This document shows positions 1 through 10,168 of a stretch of DNA of 64,000 nt, one piece after another (the first letter of the stretch is position 1; each line of letters starts with the position of its first letter). The DNA comes from Codonopsis lanceolata (taxonomy: Eukaryota > Streptophyta > Magnoliopsida > Asterales > Campanulaceae): the NCBI GenBank assembly GCA_013146195.2, contig CM028383.1, positions 13,147,311-13,211,310 on the forward strand. Direction: 5' to 3'. The position numbers and the translations under genes are program-made. Under the pieces are notes generated by a model that was given only the letters and a program-made list of their open reading frames with translations, was not told where the DNA came from and made no database searches.

Positions 1-3000
1 ATTTTGTAGTTGACCTAGTGATCCATTGTATTAAGTTAGTAATTTAGTTTGTGAGGTACACAAGCATTACTAAGTACTAACTTAGTGTCTCCATGACTCC
101 ATCTACCGCCAAAGCCATCATTGCTTTTTGCAGTTATCTTTTTACGTGCCAAACAAAAGCGTAGAGACGATGTTACTATCGTTTAGTCATTTCAGAAATA
201 ATGATCACATGTCATCTCCATCAATCTCAACAAGCCATCACTACAATCTAGCATTGACCAATCCTAATACAAAGCTTATCCTACTATTTGATAGTAACAT
301 CGATGGTGGCAATGCTAATTGAGATTTTCTCCGATGGAATTGTTGTATTTTCAACTTAAACACCATCTGATGCTCCATTTATTATTTTATTAATTTCAAA
401 TTAGCTAATTACCAACCAAGATGGTGTTTAAGTTGAAAAGCCTTCAAATTTGGCCTAGAATCAACCCTAAACAACCAAAGCAATTCAAGGGGGGGGGGGT
501 AAACCAACACTAAAAACACAATTGAAAAGGTCCGAACATCACCCAAAACAAAGAGGAATGAAGGGCGAAACTCGCAACGAACATCAAACGTATCAAAGAC
601 GAGTTAAACAAAGATACAACAAGCATAAATGCACATTCTTAAACATGTTTAAGACTAGGATACAAGGTCTAGGGTTCAAGTTAACATCTCACGAGTCTCA
701 AAGACATGAAACGAGGCAAGGAAAGACAAATCGAGAGGCCCTAAGAGTCAAATGAAACATGAAGGCTTCCGAACTCTCAACCAAGCATACCATGATCAAG
801 AAGAACATTACAAATCTCATATGCAAGGTACTAAGACTCCAATGAGACCTAGATAAGTGCTAACATGCTAAGACAAACCCTCAAAGCATTAACAACAAAG
901 CACGCAACGCATGGATGGCAATCACTCTCCTATGATCTAACCAACTGAATGCAAGCATGACACGAATGAAATGAAGTCTCTAACATGTCAAGACACACAA
1001 TAAACATGTTATAATGATGTTATGCATGTAAGGGGTTTGGGTTCTCACACAATTTGTGGTAGATATGGAGACCAAAGGTGTTAGATGCTTATTGGGTTAG
1101 TGTGTGTGGCTACACGTAGTCAGCCAAAGGGCTACACCGTGGAGGTGGGAGCCACATGCATCTTGATCTCTGTACGAGTCACCTTAAATCCTCCATCGCT
1201 CGAGAATTATTCAACTTTGATGAGAACATCAATAATTCAAGTGGAAGGGACCGTAATACCACATTCATAAGGGTAGATGTGAAACATATGATGTTTTATA
1301 AAATGGTCATCAAATACTAATAGACACTACCATCCATGAATTTTTTAATCGATTTTGTAGTTGACCTAGTGATCCATTGTATTAAGTTAGTAATTTAGTT
1401 TGTGAGGTACACAAGCATTACTAAGTACTAACTTAGTGTCTCCATGACTCCATCTACCGCCAAAGCCATCATTGCTTTTTGCAGTTATCTTTTTACGTGC
1501 CAAACAAAAGCGTAGAGACGATGTTACTGTCGTTTAGTCATTTCAGAAATAATGATCACATGTCATCTCCATCAATCTCAACAAGCCATCACTACAATCT
1601 AGCATTGACCAATCCTAATACAAAGCTTATCCTACTATTTGATAGTAACATCGATGGTGGCAATGCTAATTGAGATTTTCTCCGATGGAATTGTTGTATT
1701 TTCAACTTAAACACCATCTGATGCTCCATTTATTATTTTATTAATTTCAAATTAGCTAATTACCAACCAAGATGGTGTTTAAGTTGAAAAGCCTTCAAAT
1801 TTGGCCTAGAATCAACCCTAAACAACCAAAGCAATTCAAGGGGGGGGGGTAAACCAACACTCAAAACACAATTGAAAAGGTCCAAACATCACCCAAAACA
1901 AAGAGGAATGAAGGGCGAAACTCGCAACGAACATCAAACGTATCAAAGACGAGTTAAACAAAGATACAACAAGCATAAATGAACATTCTTAAACATGTTT
2001 AAGACTAGGATACAAGGTCTAGGGTTCAAGTTAACATCTCACGAGTCTCAAAGACATGAAACGAGGCAAGGAAAGACAAACCGAGAGGCCCTAAGAGTCA
2101 AATGAAACATGAAGGCTTCCGAACTCTCAACCAAGCATACCATGATCAAGAAGAACATTACAAATCTCATATGCAAGGTACTAAGACTCCAATGAGACCT
2201 AGATAAGTGCTAACATGCTAAGACAAACCCTCAAAGCATTAACAACAAAGCACGCAACGCATGGATGGCAATCACTCTCCTATGATCTAACCAACTGAAT
2301 GCAAGCATGACACGAATGAAATGAAGTCTCTAACATGTCAAGACACACAATAAACATGTTATAATGATGTTATGCATGTAAGGGGTTTGGGTTCTCACAC
2401 AGTTTGTGGTAGATATGGAGACCAAATGTGTTAGATGCTTATTGGGTTAGTGTGTGTGGCTACACGTAGTCAGCCAAAGGGCTACACCGTGGAAGTGGGA
2501 GCCACGTGCATCTTGATCTTTGTACGAGTCACCTTAAATCCTCCATCGCTCGAGAATTATTCAACTTTGATGAGAACATCAATAATTCAAGTGGAAGGGA
2601 CTGTAATACCACATTCATAAGGGTAGATGTGAAACATATGGTGTTTTATAAAATGGTCATCAAATACTAATAGACACTACCATCCATGAATTTTTTAATC
2701 GATTTTGTAGTTGACCTAGTGATCCATTGTATTAAGTTAGTAATTTAGTTTGTGAGGTACACAAGCATTACTAAGTACTAACTTAGTGTCTCCATGACTC
2801 CATCTACCGCCAAAGCCATCATTGCTTTTTGCAGTTATCTTTTTACGTGCCAAACAAAAGCATAGAGACGATGTTACTGTCGTTTAGTCATTTCAGAAAT
2901 AATAATCACATGCCATCTCCATCAATCTCAACAAGCCATCACTACAATCTAGCATTGACCAATCCTAATACAAAGCTTATCCTACTATTTGATAGTAACA

Positions 3001-3104
3001 TCGATGGTGGCAATGCTAATTGATATTTTCTCCGATGGAATTGTTGTATTTTCAACTTGAACACCATCTGATGCTCCATTTATTATTTTATTAATTTCAA
3101 ATTA
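1..3104. repeat. 1.35 kb tandem repeat, about 2.3 copies
   Basis: Three head-to-tail copies start at 1, 1352 and 2702. Copies 1 and 2 are nearly identical over their whole length. Copy 3 stops matching after 3104, about 400 bp into the unit. The copy lengths are 1351 and 1350 bp; the one-base difference is explained by a G tract of 11 (489-499) versus 10 (1840-1849). The first unit starts at the window edge, so the array probably extends upstream. The 64-codon and 61-codon ORFs inside the units recur only because the DNA is duplicated, and I see no protein family in them. High similarity suggests recent duplication. It could be a satellite-like array or a tandemly duplicated piece of a retroelement. 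Confidence 0.93.
348..439. repeat. 21 bp perfect inverted repeat inside the tandem unit
   Basis: The arms 348-368 and 419-439 are perfect reverse complements around a 50 bp AT-rich loop. The same structure recurs in copy 2 at about 1699-1719 and 1770-1790. In copy 3 only the left arm remains, with one change, because the unit breaks off inside the loop at 3104. It can fold as a hairpin in single-stranded form. It may be a remnant of a small palindromic element, but no target duplication is evident. Confidence 0.85.
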
Positions 3105-3483
3105 TCACAGAAATCAGATTACATTATCTTCTAATTTGTTTTATCAGTTTAAATACAAAAAGGTTTCTTCTTCATTTTTGGTGGGCTTTGGCCTTTGGGG
3201 AAAATTGCACGGCGCATTTATTTGCCATCAACAAAATATGCTCACACACAAACTGTTGAGGCTTTTCCTTTTACCCTTTTTGCTTTTAATTCTCGTGATT
3301 AAAAGGTGACAACCCCCCTATACTCTTTTTATCCTAATCTTCTAATCCGAACAATTGGTAAAAAGTTGTCTTTCTCAAAAGAGAAAATGTTTTCATGAAT
3401 TTTTTTTCTCCTCCATCCTTTAATTATTCACTTTTTGACCCATGTATGAATTAAGAAAAAATAATAAACATGATTATTTATAT

Positions 3484-3541
<58 letters not shown>

Positions 3542-3949
3542 GTCACGTGCATGTTGACCATTTTTTAAGTAGTAAGAAAAAATAAGGTTAAAAAGATAAA
3601 AAATATTTTTTTCTAAAAGGAAAGTTTGCAAATAAGATAATTTTTTTTAATAGACGAAAAAGAAACGTTAAATAATAATTTAGGAATGGAATAAGTGGTT
3701 AAAAAATGAGGAAGCCAATTTAATGTTGTCATTACGGTTATTAATGTTCTCCGTACATTTTTGTAAAGTTTAATTTTAGGCACATTTTAAGAAATTGTTT
3801 GACTATGTATTTTAATTCACTCAATTTATATATTAATGGCATCAAAGTAATAAGTCATATATATCTATGTAAGTTGCAATTAGAAAGAATTATACGGTCA
3901 AATGTTTTTTTATTAATTCCATGTAAAATATTATATTTATGGTAACTCT

Positions 3950-4070
3950 TATGTAAGACCACTTTATTCGTAAGATGGAGCTTCATCTCTTACATCTCAA
4001 TCTACTAACACACGGTGAGTCGGATGATGAGAATTCATCTTATAAAAAATCTATAAAACCGTCTTATTTA
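3950..4070 (+). mobile_element. MITE-like repeat, TAAGAC family, copy 1
   Basis: A short non-coding repeat whose ends are imperfect inverted copies of a TAAGAC/GTCTTA motif. The middle holds a conserved core around CACGGTG. The same arrangement is found at 24295-24432 (same orientation) and at 7128-7238 (opposite orientation). Three diverged dispersed copies with inverted ends and no coding capacity fit a MITE. The superfamily cannot be set because target duplications are not clear. Confidence 0.55.
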
Positions 4071-5516
4071 AGTTTTTGTTTTATTCTTATTTGGGAGCAG
4101 ATGTGGTAATATATTTCTCCTTGCCACTGACGAGAAAATTTTATTATTGATTGTTGAGAGATCAATTTTTTTTCCTTTATTTATGCAATTGAAGTGTGGA
4201 TTTAGTATACATTTAGCCAAACAAAGATGCAAATAAAGTTAGATATTCTATAATTACACGGTTCTTTTAGAGAATATTACCCCGCAACTACAAGTTGATG
4301 AACGACTATTAAACTAAATTTGTTAAAAAAAAATATACTACTAATAATCAAACAAAAACATTTACCTTTTTGGTGAGATTGACACGATGATGACTATGAT
4401 TTTCTCTTTACTTATGTTTTTTTTTCCATCTATTCTTTTGCTTACTTTAATTAGCAATTGTCTGCATGTTTATGGTGTTTACTGTTTACCGCTTTTTTTA
4501 GCATTACATATATTATTGAAAAAAAAAAAAACTTATGCGTTTAATCGAAACAAAGAATGTGTCCGTTTCAAGAACCGTAATGATTTATACTAGGATCGGC
4601 AATTTCAACTCAAAACTCATTAACTCATTTAAGATGACTTGAAAATAACCCGATCCAACCCGATTTGAAAATCTCCATAGGCCGAAACGAGTCGATCTTT
4701 TTTGACCTGCAACCCGTTTGATCCATTACCCATTTTAACTCATAAATTTTTTGTTATATAAAATTATAAATGTATATTTTTTGACGAAAATATGGGATAA
4801 GAATGTCCGACCCGTTTTGATCAAACCCGTTTCGATCTAAACCATTTAAACCCATTTAATATTTAGGCCGTAACGGGTCACAATTCATTTCGATTTATTA
4901 CCCGTTTCAACCCGACATATACCCGATTTGACTCACACAATCACCCGCCATTATGTATACCACCTCTAACGTTTTGGTTCAGAAATTGCACCATCCCACT
5001 CTAATGTCGCAATTTTTGTGCTAAATATCTTCCACTACCCCAATCATCATGCTTCAAGCTTTGCGCTAAAAATAATATTTTAAGAATATTCCTTAGTACT
5101 TATATTATAAAATAAATAAGTAATTGACTAACGTTATTCAAAGGTTGAGATTAAATTATCTTTAAAAATTTAACGGTAGAGATTCATCATCGCATTCACA
5201 TGTGTAAATAGTTATCCACTTTTAACTTCCTTATTACAAGTCACCCATTTTTTTCTTCTCCCTATATTTTATCTTCACATTATAAAGTCACACTCTGCGA
5301 TTAATTTTCTGAATAGTCACCCCTTATAACACATCAATCTCACAATTATCACTTGAAGTAATATACCCCTTCAACTGTAATATTTTTTAAAATCACACCT
5401 TCAATTTAGACAATGTCATTTCAATTGACGAAATCAGATATACTGGCACCGTGTCATAGGCACGGACATGAAAATCTAGTCTATATTAAATTAAATAATA
5501 TTCATTAAAAATAAAT

Positions 5517-5615
5517 AATTAAATACAAGATTCTATTTTGAGATGTTTCACTAAAAGATTTCACTTTAAAAAATTAATGTATAAAAGTGTCATTTTATTA
5601 CTAATAGAATACTAA
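5517..5615 (-). repeat. Dispersed AT-rich repeat, copy 1 (reverse)
   Basis: Read on the minus strand this matches 23640-23750, and both flanks of the MITE at 15713-16056. Shared words are AGTAATAAAATGA, a T/A-rich stretch and GAAACATCTCA. The three copies in two orientations show a dispersed, non-coding, probably MITE-derived family. Boundaries are approximate. Confidence 0.5.
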
Positions 5616-5617
5616 GG

Positions 5618-5872
5618 TGCCTAGCCAGTCTAAAACGTAATAGGTGGTTAATAACACGAGTTATCCGGATTAAGCCATTATTGCCTCACTATTAATACCA
5701 AGGAAGAGGGTGGTATTATTAGCGCCCTCACTAAAAAAAATTGGGATTAACATTTGTAATCTTAAAATTACCCCCGATATACAAGTGGAAATTAATAGCG
5801 AGGGCACTAATAGTACTGGGAGTAATAATACTGCTTATCCTTGTCTGACTACCAAACAAGTCCTAAGAGTGT
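5618..5872. mobile_element. Possible MITE with internal inverted repeats
   Basis: The two halves are imperfect reverse complements. The left part carries words such as GGATTAAG and TTAGCGCCCTCACTA. The right part carries their complements, including TAGCGAGGGCACTAATA and GCTTATCC. The stretch lies inside otherwise repeat-like sequence between a copy of the 5517-5615 repeat and a similar GAGTGTCATTTT word. It is non-coding. The exact ends and target duplication were not resolved. Confidence 0.35.
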
Positions 5873-6620
5873 CATTTTCTTAAAATATTTGAATTTCAAA
5901 CGTGGATTCATTACCCGAACGGAGAGAGTAGATAATTAAATAGATATTTGAAAATACAAACATTTGATTGATAAACAAACCATTTTATTGCATATTAGTA
6001 CAATTTACAATAAATAATATTCCATCCGTTCTGTGTAAAAAGTCCACCAAACCGATGAAATATTAAATAAAAAAATTATATAAAACACAAAATCAAAGCA
6101 ACCAAACCAAACCGATTGATTCGGTTTAAATTTTTTAGAAGCAATAGGGGATGGCTTTGTTTGTATTTGACTTAAACCAAATCAAATCAAATCACGTACG
6201 TCCCTAATTATTACAGTGAATAAAATTTGCTTTTGTTTATCATCTTCACGTATCTTTTGAAAGCTGACAACCCCTTGAATTACACCTGTTTTGGTAGATG
6301 GTTTAAAGTTGAGTTGTGATCATTGCAGAAAAATGTATGAAGGGAAATCATACATTTTTGTATCATTCGCTCTCAATTAACTATGTTTTACACGGATAGT
6401 TTTGTATCATATATATATTAATTATAAAGTTTTTCAAACATAAACTTTTTTAGTGAAAAACAGAGAGTAACTAATATGGAGATTCATATAAGTGTTGCCG
6501 GGGAGGCGGGGATTAATGAAATATAAGTTTCAGGTTCGAGTTATAAAATTGTAGTCGTGTTATAATTTGGTGGGGAGAACTTTACCGACCTTGTAATTCT
6601 TCCCGTATACATTAGAACAC

Positions 6621-6663
<43 letters not shown>

Positions 6664-7127
6664 ACTCTTCAAAATTGCCCTTATCCTACTTTGTTTGCTG
6701 GTGTTTCGATTTTTCACTCATTCATTCAGTTGTATCTTTTTTCTGTCTCCTTATACTTCTTCAACCATTAACTTAAATTAACTTAATCAGCTAATCATCT
6801 TAAATCAGCTACGTAAATATTTTTTTTAATATTTAATTCATATAAAATTAAACGAGGTGATAACACATACCACATTCTTACTTTGAATTTTATAAAAAAA
6901 TTAAAGATGAGGAACGCACCCGTAATTCTTTAATACGGGGTACATGAGTGTGTCAAGATTGGCCATTCAAGCCTCTCTAGAGTCGAGACCTTTTTAACAC
7001 TATTTTCTTGTCCCAGTGACTCAGTGAGCACCGTATGCACGAATGTACGGAGCAAAAAATCCTTTTAACATCTATTTAAGCCATACACTTTTGCATATAC
7101 AATATATGATAAAAGCGTAAGTAAAAT

Positions 7128-7238
7128 AGTCTTACAATTGTTTTTTTATAAGAGGTATCTTTATTATCAAATCCACCGTATATTGAGATTTCGTTTTACA
7201 AATTAAGATTCGTAAGACTGTATTACATGAGAGCTACT
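7128..7238 (-). mobile_element. MITE-like repeat, TAAGAC family, copy 2 (reverse)
   Basis: On the minus strand it shows the same order of motifs as 24295-24432: a terminal TAAGAC-type word, ATCTTAATT.GTAAGA near one end, a CGGTG core, and GTCTTAC at the other end. It is more diverged than the other two copies. Confidence 0.45.
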
Positions 7239-7588
7239 CATAATATATTATTCTTACTTACTTACTACTTCGTATTTCTCAAATTATTTATACTTCTTCC
7301 TCCCAAATTTATTGTCATCTTTATCTTTTTTGGGGGTAAAAAAAATGTCATATTTATAACACCTCACTTTTATCATTTTACCATTTAGTTTTTTCCTTTT
7401 TAAACTTTAATTATGAGTATGAGCTTTAAAGGAATTATATTAATCATTAATCAATTGTTTTTTATTAATTTGTGTTTCGGGTTAAACAAAACAATGATTT
7501 TGGGACTAAAGAAGTAAAAATCTTATTACACGTAACTGATTAAAGTGTTTCAAATTAGATGGGCATTCGGAAAATATCAACATGACCA

Positions 7589-8170
7589 AAATATGAAAAA
7601 CACCTCAAAATAACCACTCAATCTCATAATGCACCACAATGTTAAAATTTTATCAAATTCATGCATGATGTATCCATTGGTACCAGTTTGCACCTTAGTA
7701 GAGACGAAGGTGAAAGATGATGAGTATGAAGAAGAAGGCTTACGACGGAGGAAATAGAAGAAGAAGATGGAGGACGTGGTCTAGTTCTTTATGATTTTAT
7801 ATCGCGGTTTAAAAATATCGGATTAATGTATCACGGTTAAAACATTGATGTATTATGCTTCAAACATTGATGTATAGAGGTGCAAAAATAAACTAAGCAA
7901 TTAAACTAATAAATCACGGTGCAAAATTAATGCAATAAAAATTAATGGATCGCGGTTCAATAATCAATGCACCCAATTAAGTTAATGAATCGCGGTTCAA
8001 ATATTGATGTAAAGTGGTGCAAAAATAAACTGGACAATTAAACTGATGAATCGCGGAGCAAAATATTAATGCAATAAAATTGATGCACCGCGATTCATTT
8101 TCATATCGCGGCTCATGTTCATTAAGGGTATCGTAGTCTTTTTTCTGTCAAAACTGACATTTTCCGGCTT
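7589..8170 (+). repeat. Dispersed repeat with internal ATCGCGGTTC tandem units
   Basis: The first part (7589-7710) is a diverged direct match to 14120-14238 on the other side of the MULE. The second part (7795-8120) repeats a unit of roughly 80-110 bp containing ATCGCGGTTCAAA..TTGATG and GGTGCAAAAATAAAC. Its end, with CGCGGCTCATGTTCATTAAGGGTAT, resembles 53370-53450 read in reverse. No long ORF is present. It looks like a non-autonomous element or MITE with internal amplification. Confidence 0.5.
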
Positions 8171-8267
8171 GAAAAAAAACACGATGCTGAAGTGAATAAA
8201 AACTTTAGAAAGTGACCGGCCCACAATTTTTCAAAAACCTTACTACACCATCAAACAAGGTTTGAAC

Positions 8268-8485
8268 GGGATAATATCACTTTTGGTACCCTAAGTTTAC
8301 CTCATTTTCACTTTTGGTACCCATTGTACACAAAGTATCAAATATCATTCTAAACGATTGCCAGCTTCATCAATTTTCATACTTTTCGTTACCAATCTGT
8401 CGAACTCAAACGGAAGACCTGCTGTTCTAGGTTGGAAAGGCAAGAAAACCGGCTACGTCACTTGGTCTTGATAGAAAAGTGAGAG
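8268..8485 (+). repeat. MULE left terminal inverted repeat
   Basis: Matches the reverse complement of 13783-13999. In MULEs the long terminal repeats hold the promoters of the two internal genes and the transposase binding sites. Here the GRF gene starts ~520 bp inside this end. Confidence 0.93.
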
Positions 8486-9003
8486 AATCAACCTCCAGCC
8501 CTCATTTCTTCCCCAATTTCTCCCGCCATTTCAGCCTTCTAATCGTAGTCTCCCTTTCCCAAGTGCGAGGCTATGAGGAAGTGAATTAGAAACGATTCTC
8601 GTGGATTTTTGGTCCAAAGTGAAGGAAATGCAGAGATTTCATCCTTCTTTGTAATCATATCACTCACTATGTCCTAGCTTTCTTGAGCAATTGACAAGAA
8701 TGTGACTTCATTTATTCCCCAATTTCTCTTCATTCCAACCCTAATATTTATGGGTGTTCAATTTCTTCAAATCTTAGCCTTTACCAGGTAATTCTCTCCT
8801 TCAAATTCTTAATTCATTTTCTCTCCCATTGTATTCCCTTTTCTCAATTCGTCTTCCCCAATTTCTTCCTCAGTTTCCCTTAACAAGTAATTCCCTCAAA
8901 ATTCTTACTTCATTTTATCGAGCTCATTCTTCCCTTTTCTCAATTCGAGTTCATTCTGCCCCCACCTACCTTCATCTATTTTCTTAAGCTATTGATTTTG
9001 AAA

Positions 9004-9424
9004 ATGAACAACTCCACACCAACCTCTTCAAATGGTAGTTGGAGCTCAAGTAATATGGAAGACATGTACTGTAAATGTGGAATAAAGATTGGATTGAAAA
9101 CTTCTTGGACTAGAAATAATCCAGAAAGAAGATATTGGGCATGCCCAAAATATGGGGTAATTTTAATTTTTATTGCATTTGTCTCCTGCTTTGTTTGATA
9201 TGGTAGATATACTTGACTTTTTTAAAAAAAAAATTACAACAACATGTATATTGTGGATTTTTTAAATGGTTGGATGATGAATGTAGCATAAGGTCCAAAC
9301 AAATTATTCCGGATTGTTAGCCAAGTTGAACAGATTTGAAGCTGAAGTAGAGAGGTTGAAGATGAAAGAGGCTGAAATGAAAGCTGAGTTGATGATGGCA
9401 AATATATCATGGTTGAGGTCATGA
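9004..9424 (+). pseudogene. GRF-type zinc finger/coiled-coil protein of the MULE
   Basis: Exon 1 (9004-9156) encodes about 51 residues. It carries the front half of a GRF zinc finger: CKCG at residues 23-26, then SW, NPERRYWACP, followed by a GT donor at 9157. The next coding stretch (~9207/9249-9310) supplies the back half, CGFFKWLDDEC. A shift of one base near 9309 then leads into a charged coiled-coil segment with LNRFEAEVERLKMKEAEMKA, ending at TGA 9422-9424. GRF fingers bind nucleic acid. Small plant proteins of this type (At4g04775-like) have a finger followed by a coil. I chose the ATG at 9004, but an in-frame ATG lies 12 bases upstream. The intron acceptor is uncertain and the frameshift may mean decay. 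The location inside the TIRs shows that this gene is part of the transposon. Confidence 0.75.
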
Positions 9425-10168
9425 AGACTGAAGTCATTCAGTTGAAAATAAAACTCAGATGTGTGTTTATTGTAATATCAATTATAATTGGTTTTTGTAT
9501 GACCATGATGTTTGATTTGTAATTATAAATATGTAAAAACCTTGCAATCTTCTAAATACATTATCTTTTTAGTTAATCTATTGATTGCAATGGAAGTTGT
9601 ATTGGCAATTCTATTTGGCAAGTTTGAAGAGTTTCAAAAATTTTGTAACTAGCACAACAACTGACAACATTATGAACCAACTGTCCTACCTGACATTACT
9701 GAAAATTATGAACCAACATTGACACAATCAAAACAAAAGTGTTGGCATTAGCAAAGTCTAATTTTGTACTGAAATTCTAAGTACCAAATCCATACAACAA
9801 AACTGGACATGCATAACCAAATACTAGAGTATTGAAGTACTGTAAATTAGCTGTACAATAAAAGCCAAAGTTAAATCCACAAGTACCAAACATAACATGT
9901 ATAACTGGACATAACATAACATAACCAATTTCATTAACATAACACAAATCCATACAAGAACATGGTTTGATAAGTCAAATCCACAAGTACCAAATTCCCA
10001 CTCAAATCCATACAGAGTTTGATAACTACCAACTACCAAATACCAAATTCCAAATCCATACAGAGTTTGATAATATCAAATTGTTTAACAACAACAAAGT
10101 TTAGCACAAATTCAGTCTTCATGGCCTCCAGATCCACCTCTAATTTCATGTCTCATTCCCTTCAGTGG
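9425..10168. other. MULE inter-gene spacer between convergent genes
   Basis: Non-coding stretch between the 3' ends of the GRF gene and the transposase. It contains a locally duplicated phrase of TACCAAATTCC..AATCCATACAGAGTTTGATAA at about 9985-10074, plus related copies near 9780-9800 and 9960. No gene is seen. Confidence 0.6.

Larger units (their letters stand above)
3105..7588. other. AT-rich spacer with microsatellites and MITE remnants
   Basis: No gene is visible. The stretch is AT-rich and all ORFs are short and composition-driven. It contains pure TA microsatellites at 3486-3538 and 6624-6661, a degenerate tract rich in ACCCGTTT-like words at about 4600-4960 (a dispersed repeat, compare 4675-4760 with 4800-4940), and the MITE-like pieces listed separately. 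Around 6531-6540 there is a GGTTCGAG word like a pol III B box, but no convincing A box, so a SINE is not claimed. Confidence 0.6.

Noticed and set aside
128..3023. 64-codon ORF repeated three times and 61-codon ORF repeated twice
   Set aside because: Repeated only because the 1.35 kb DNA unit is duplicated; no family, no start context, and changes among copies show no coding bias that can be judged.
3428..3631. Minus-strand ORF with poly Tyr-Ile
   Set aside because: It is the translation of a TA microsatellite.
6480..6620. Possible tRNA-derived SINE
   Set aside because: A B-box-like GGTTCGAG is present, but no clear A box, tail or target duplication was found.
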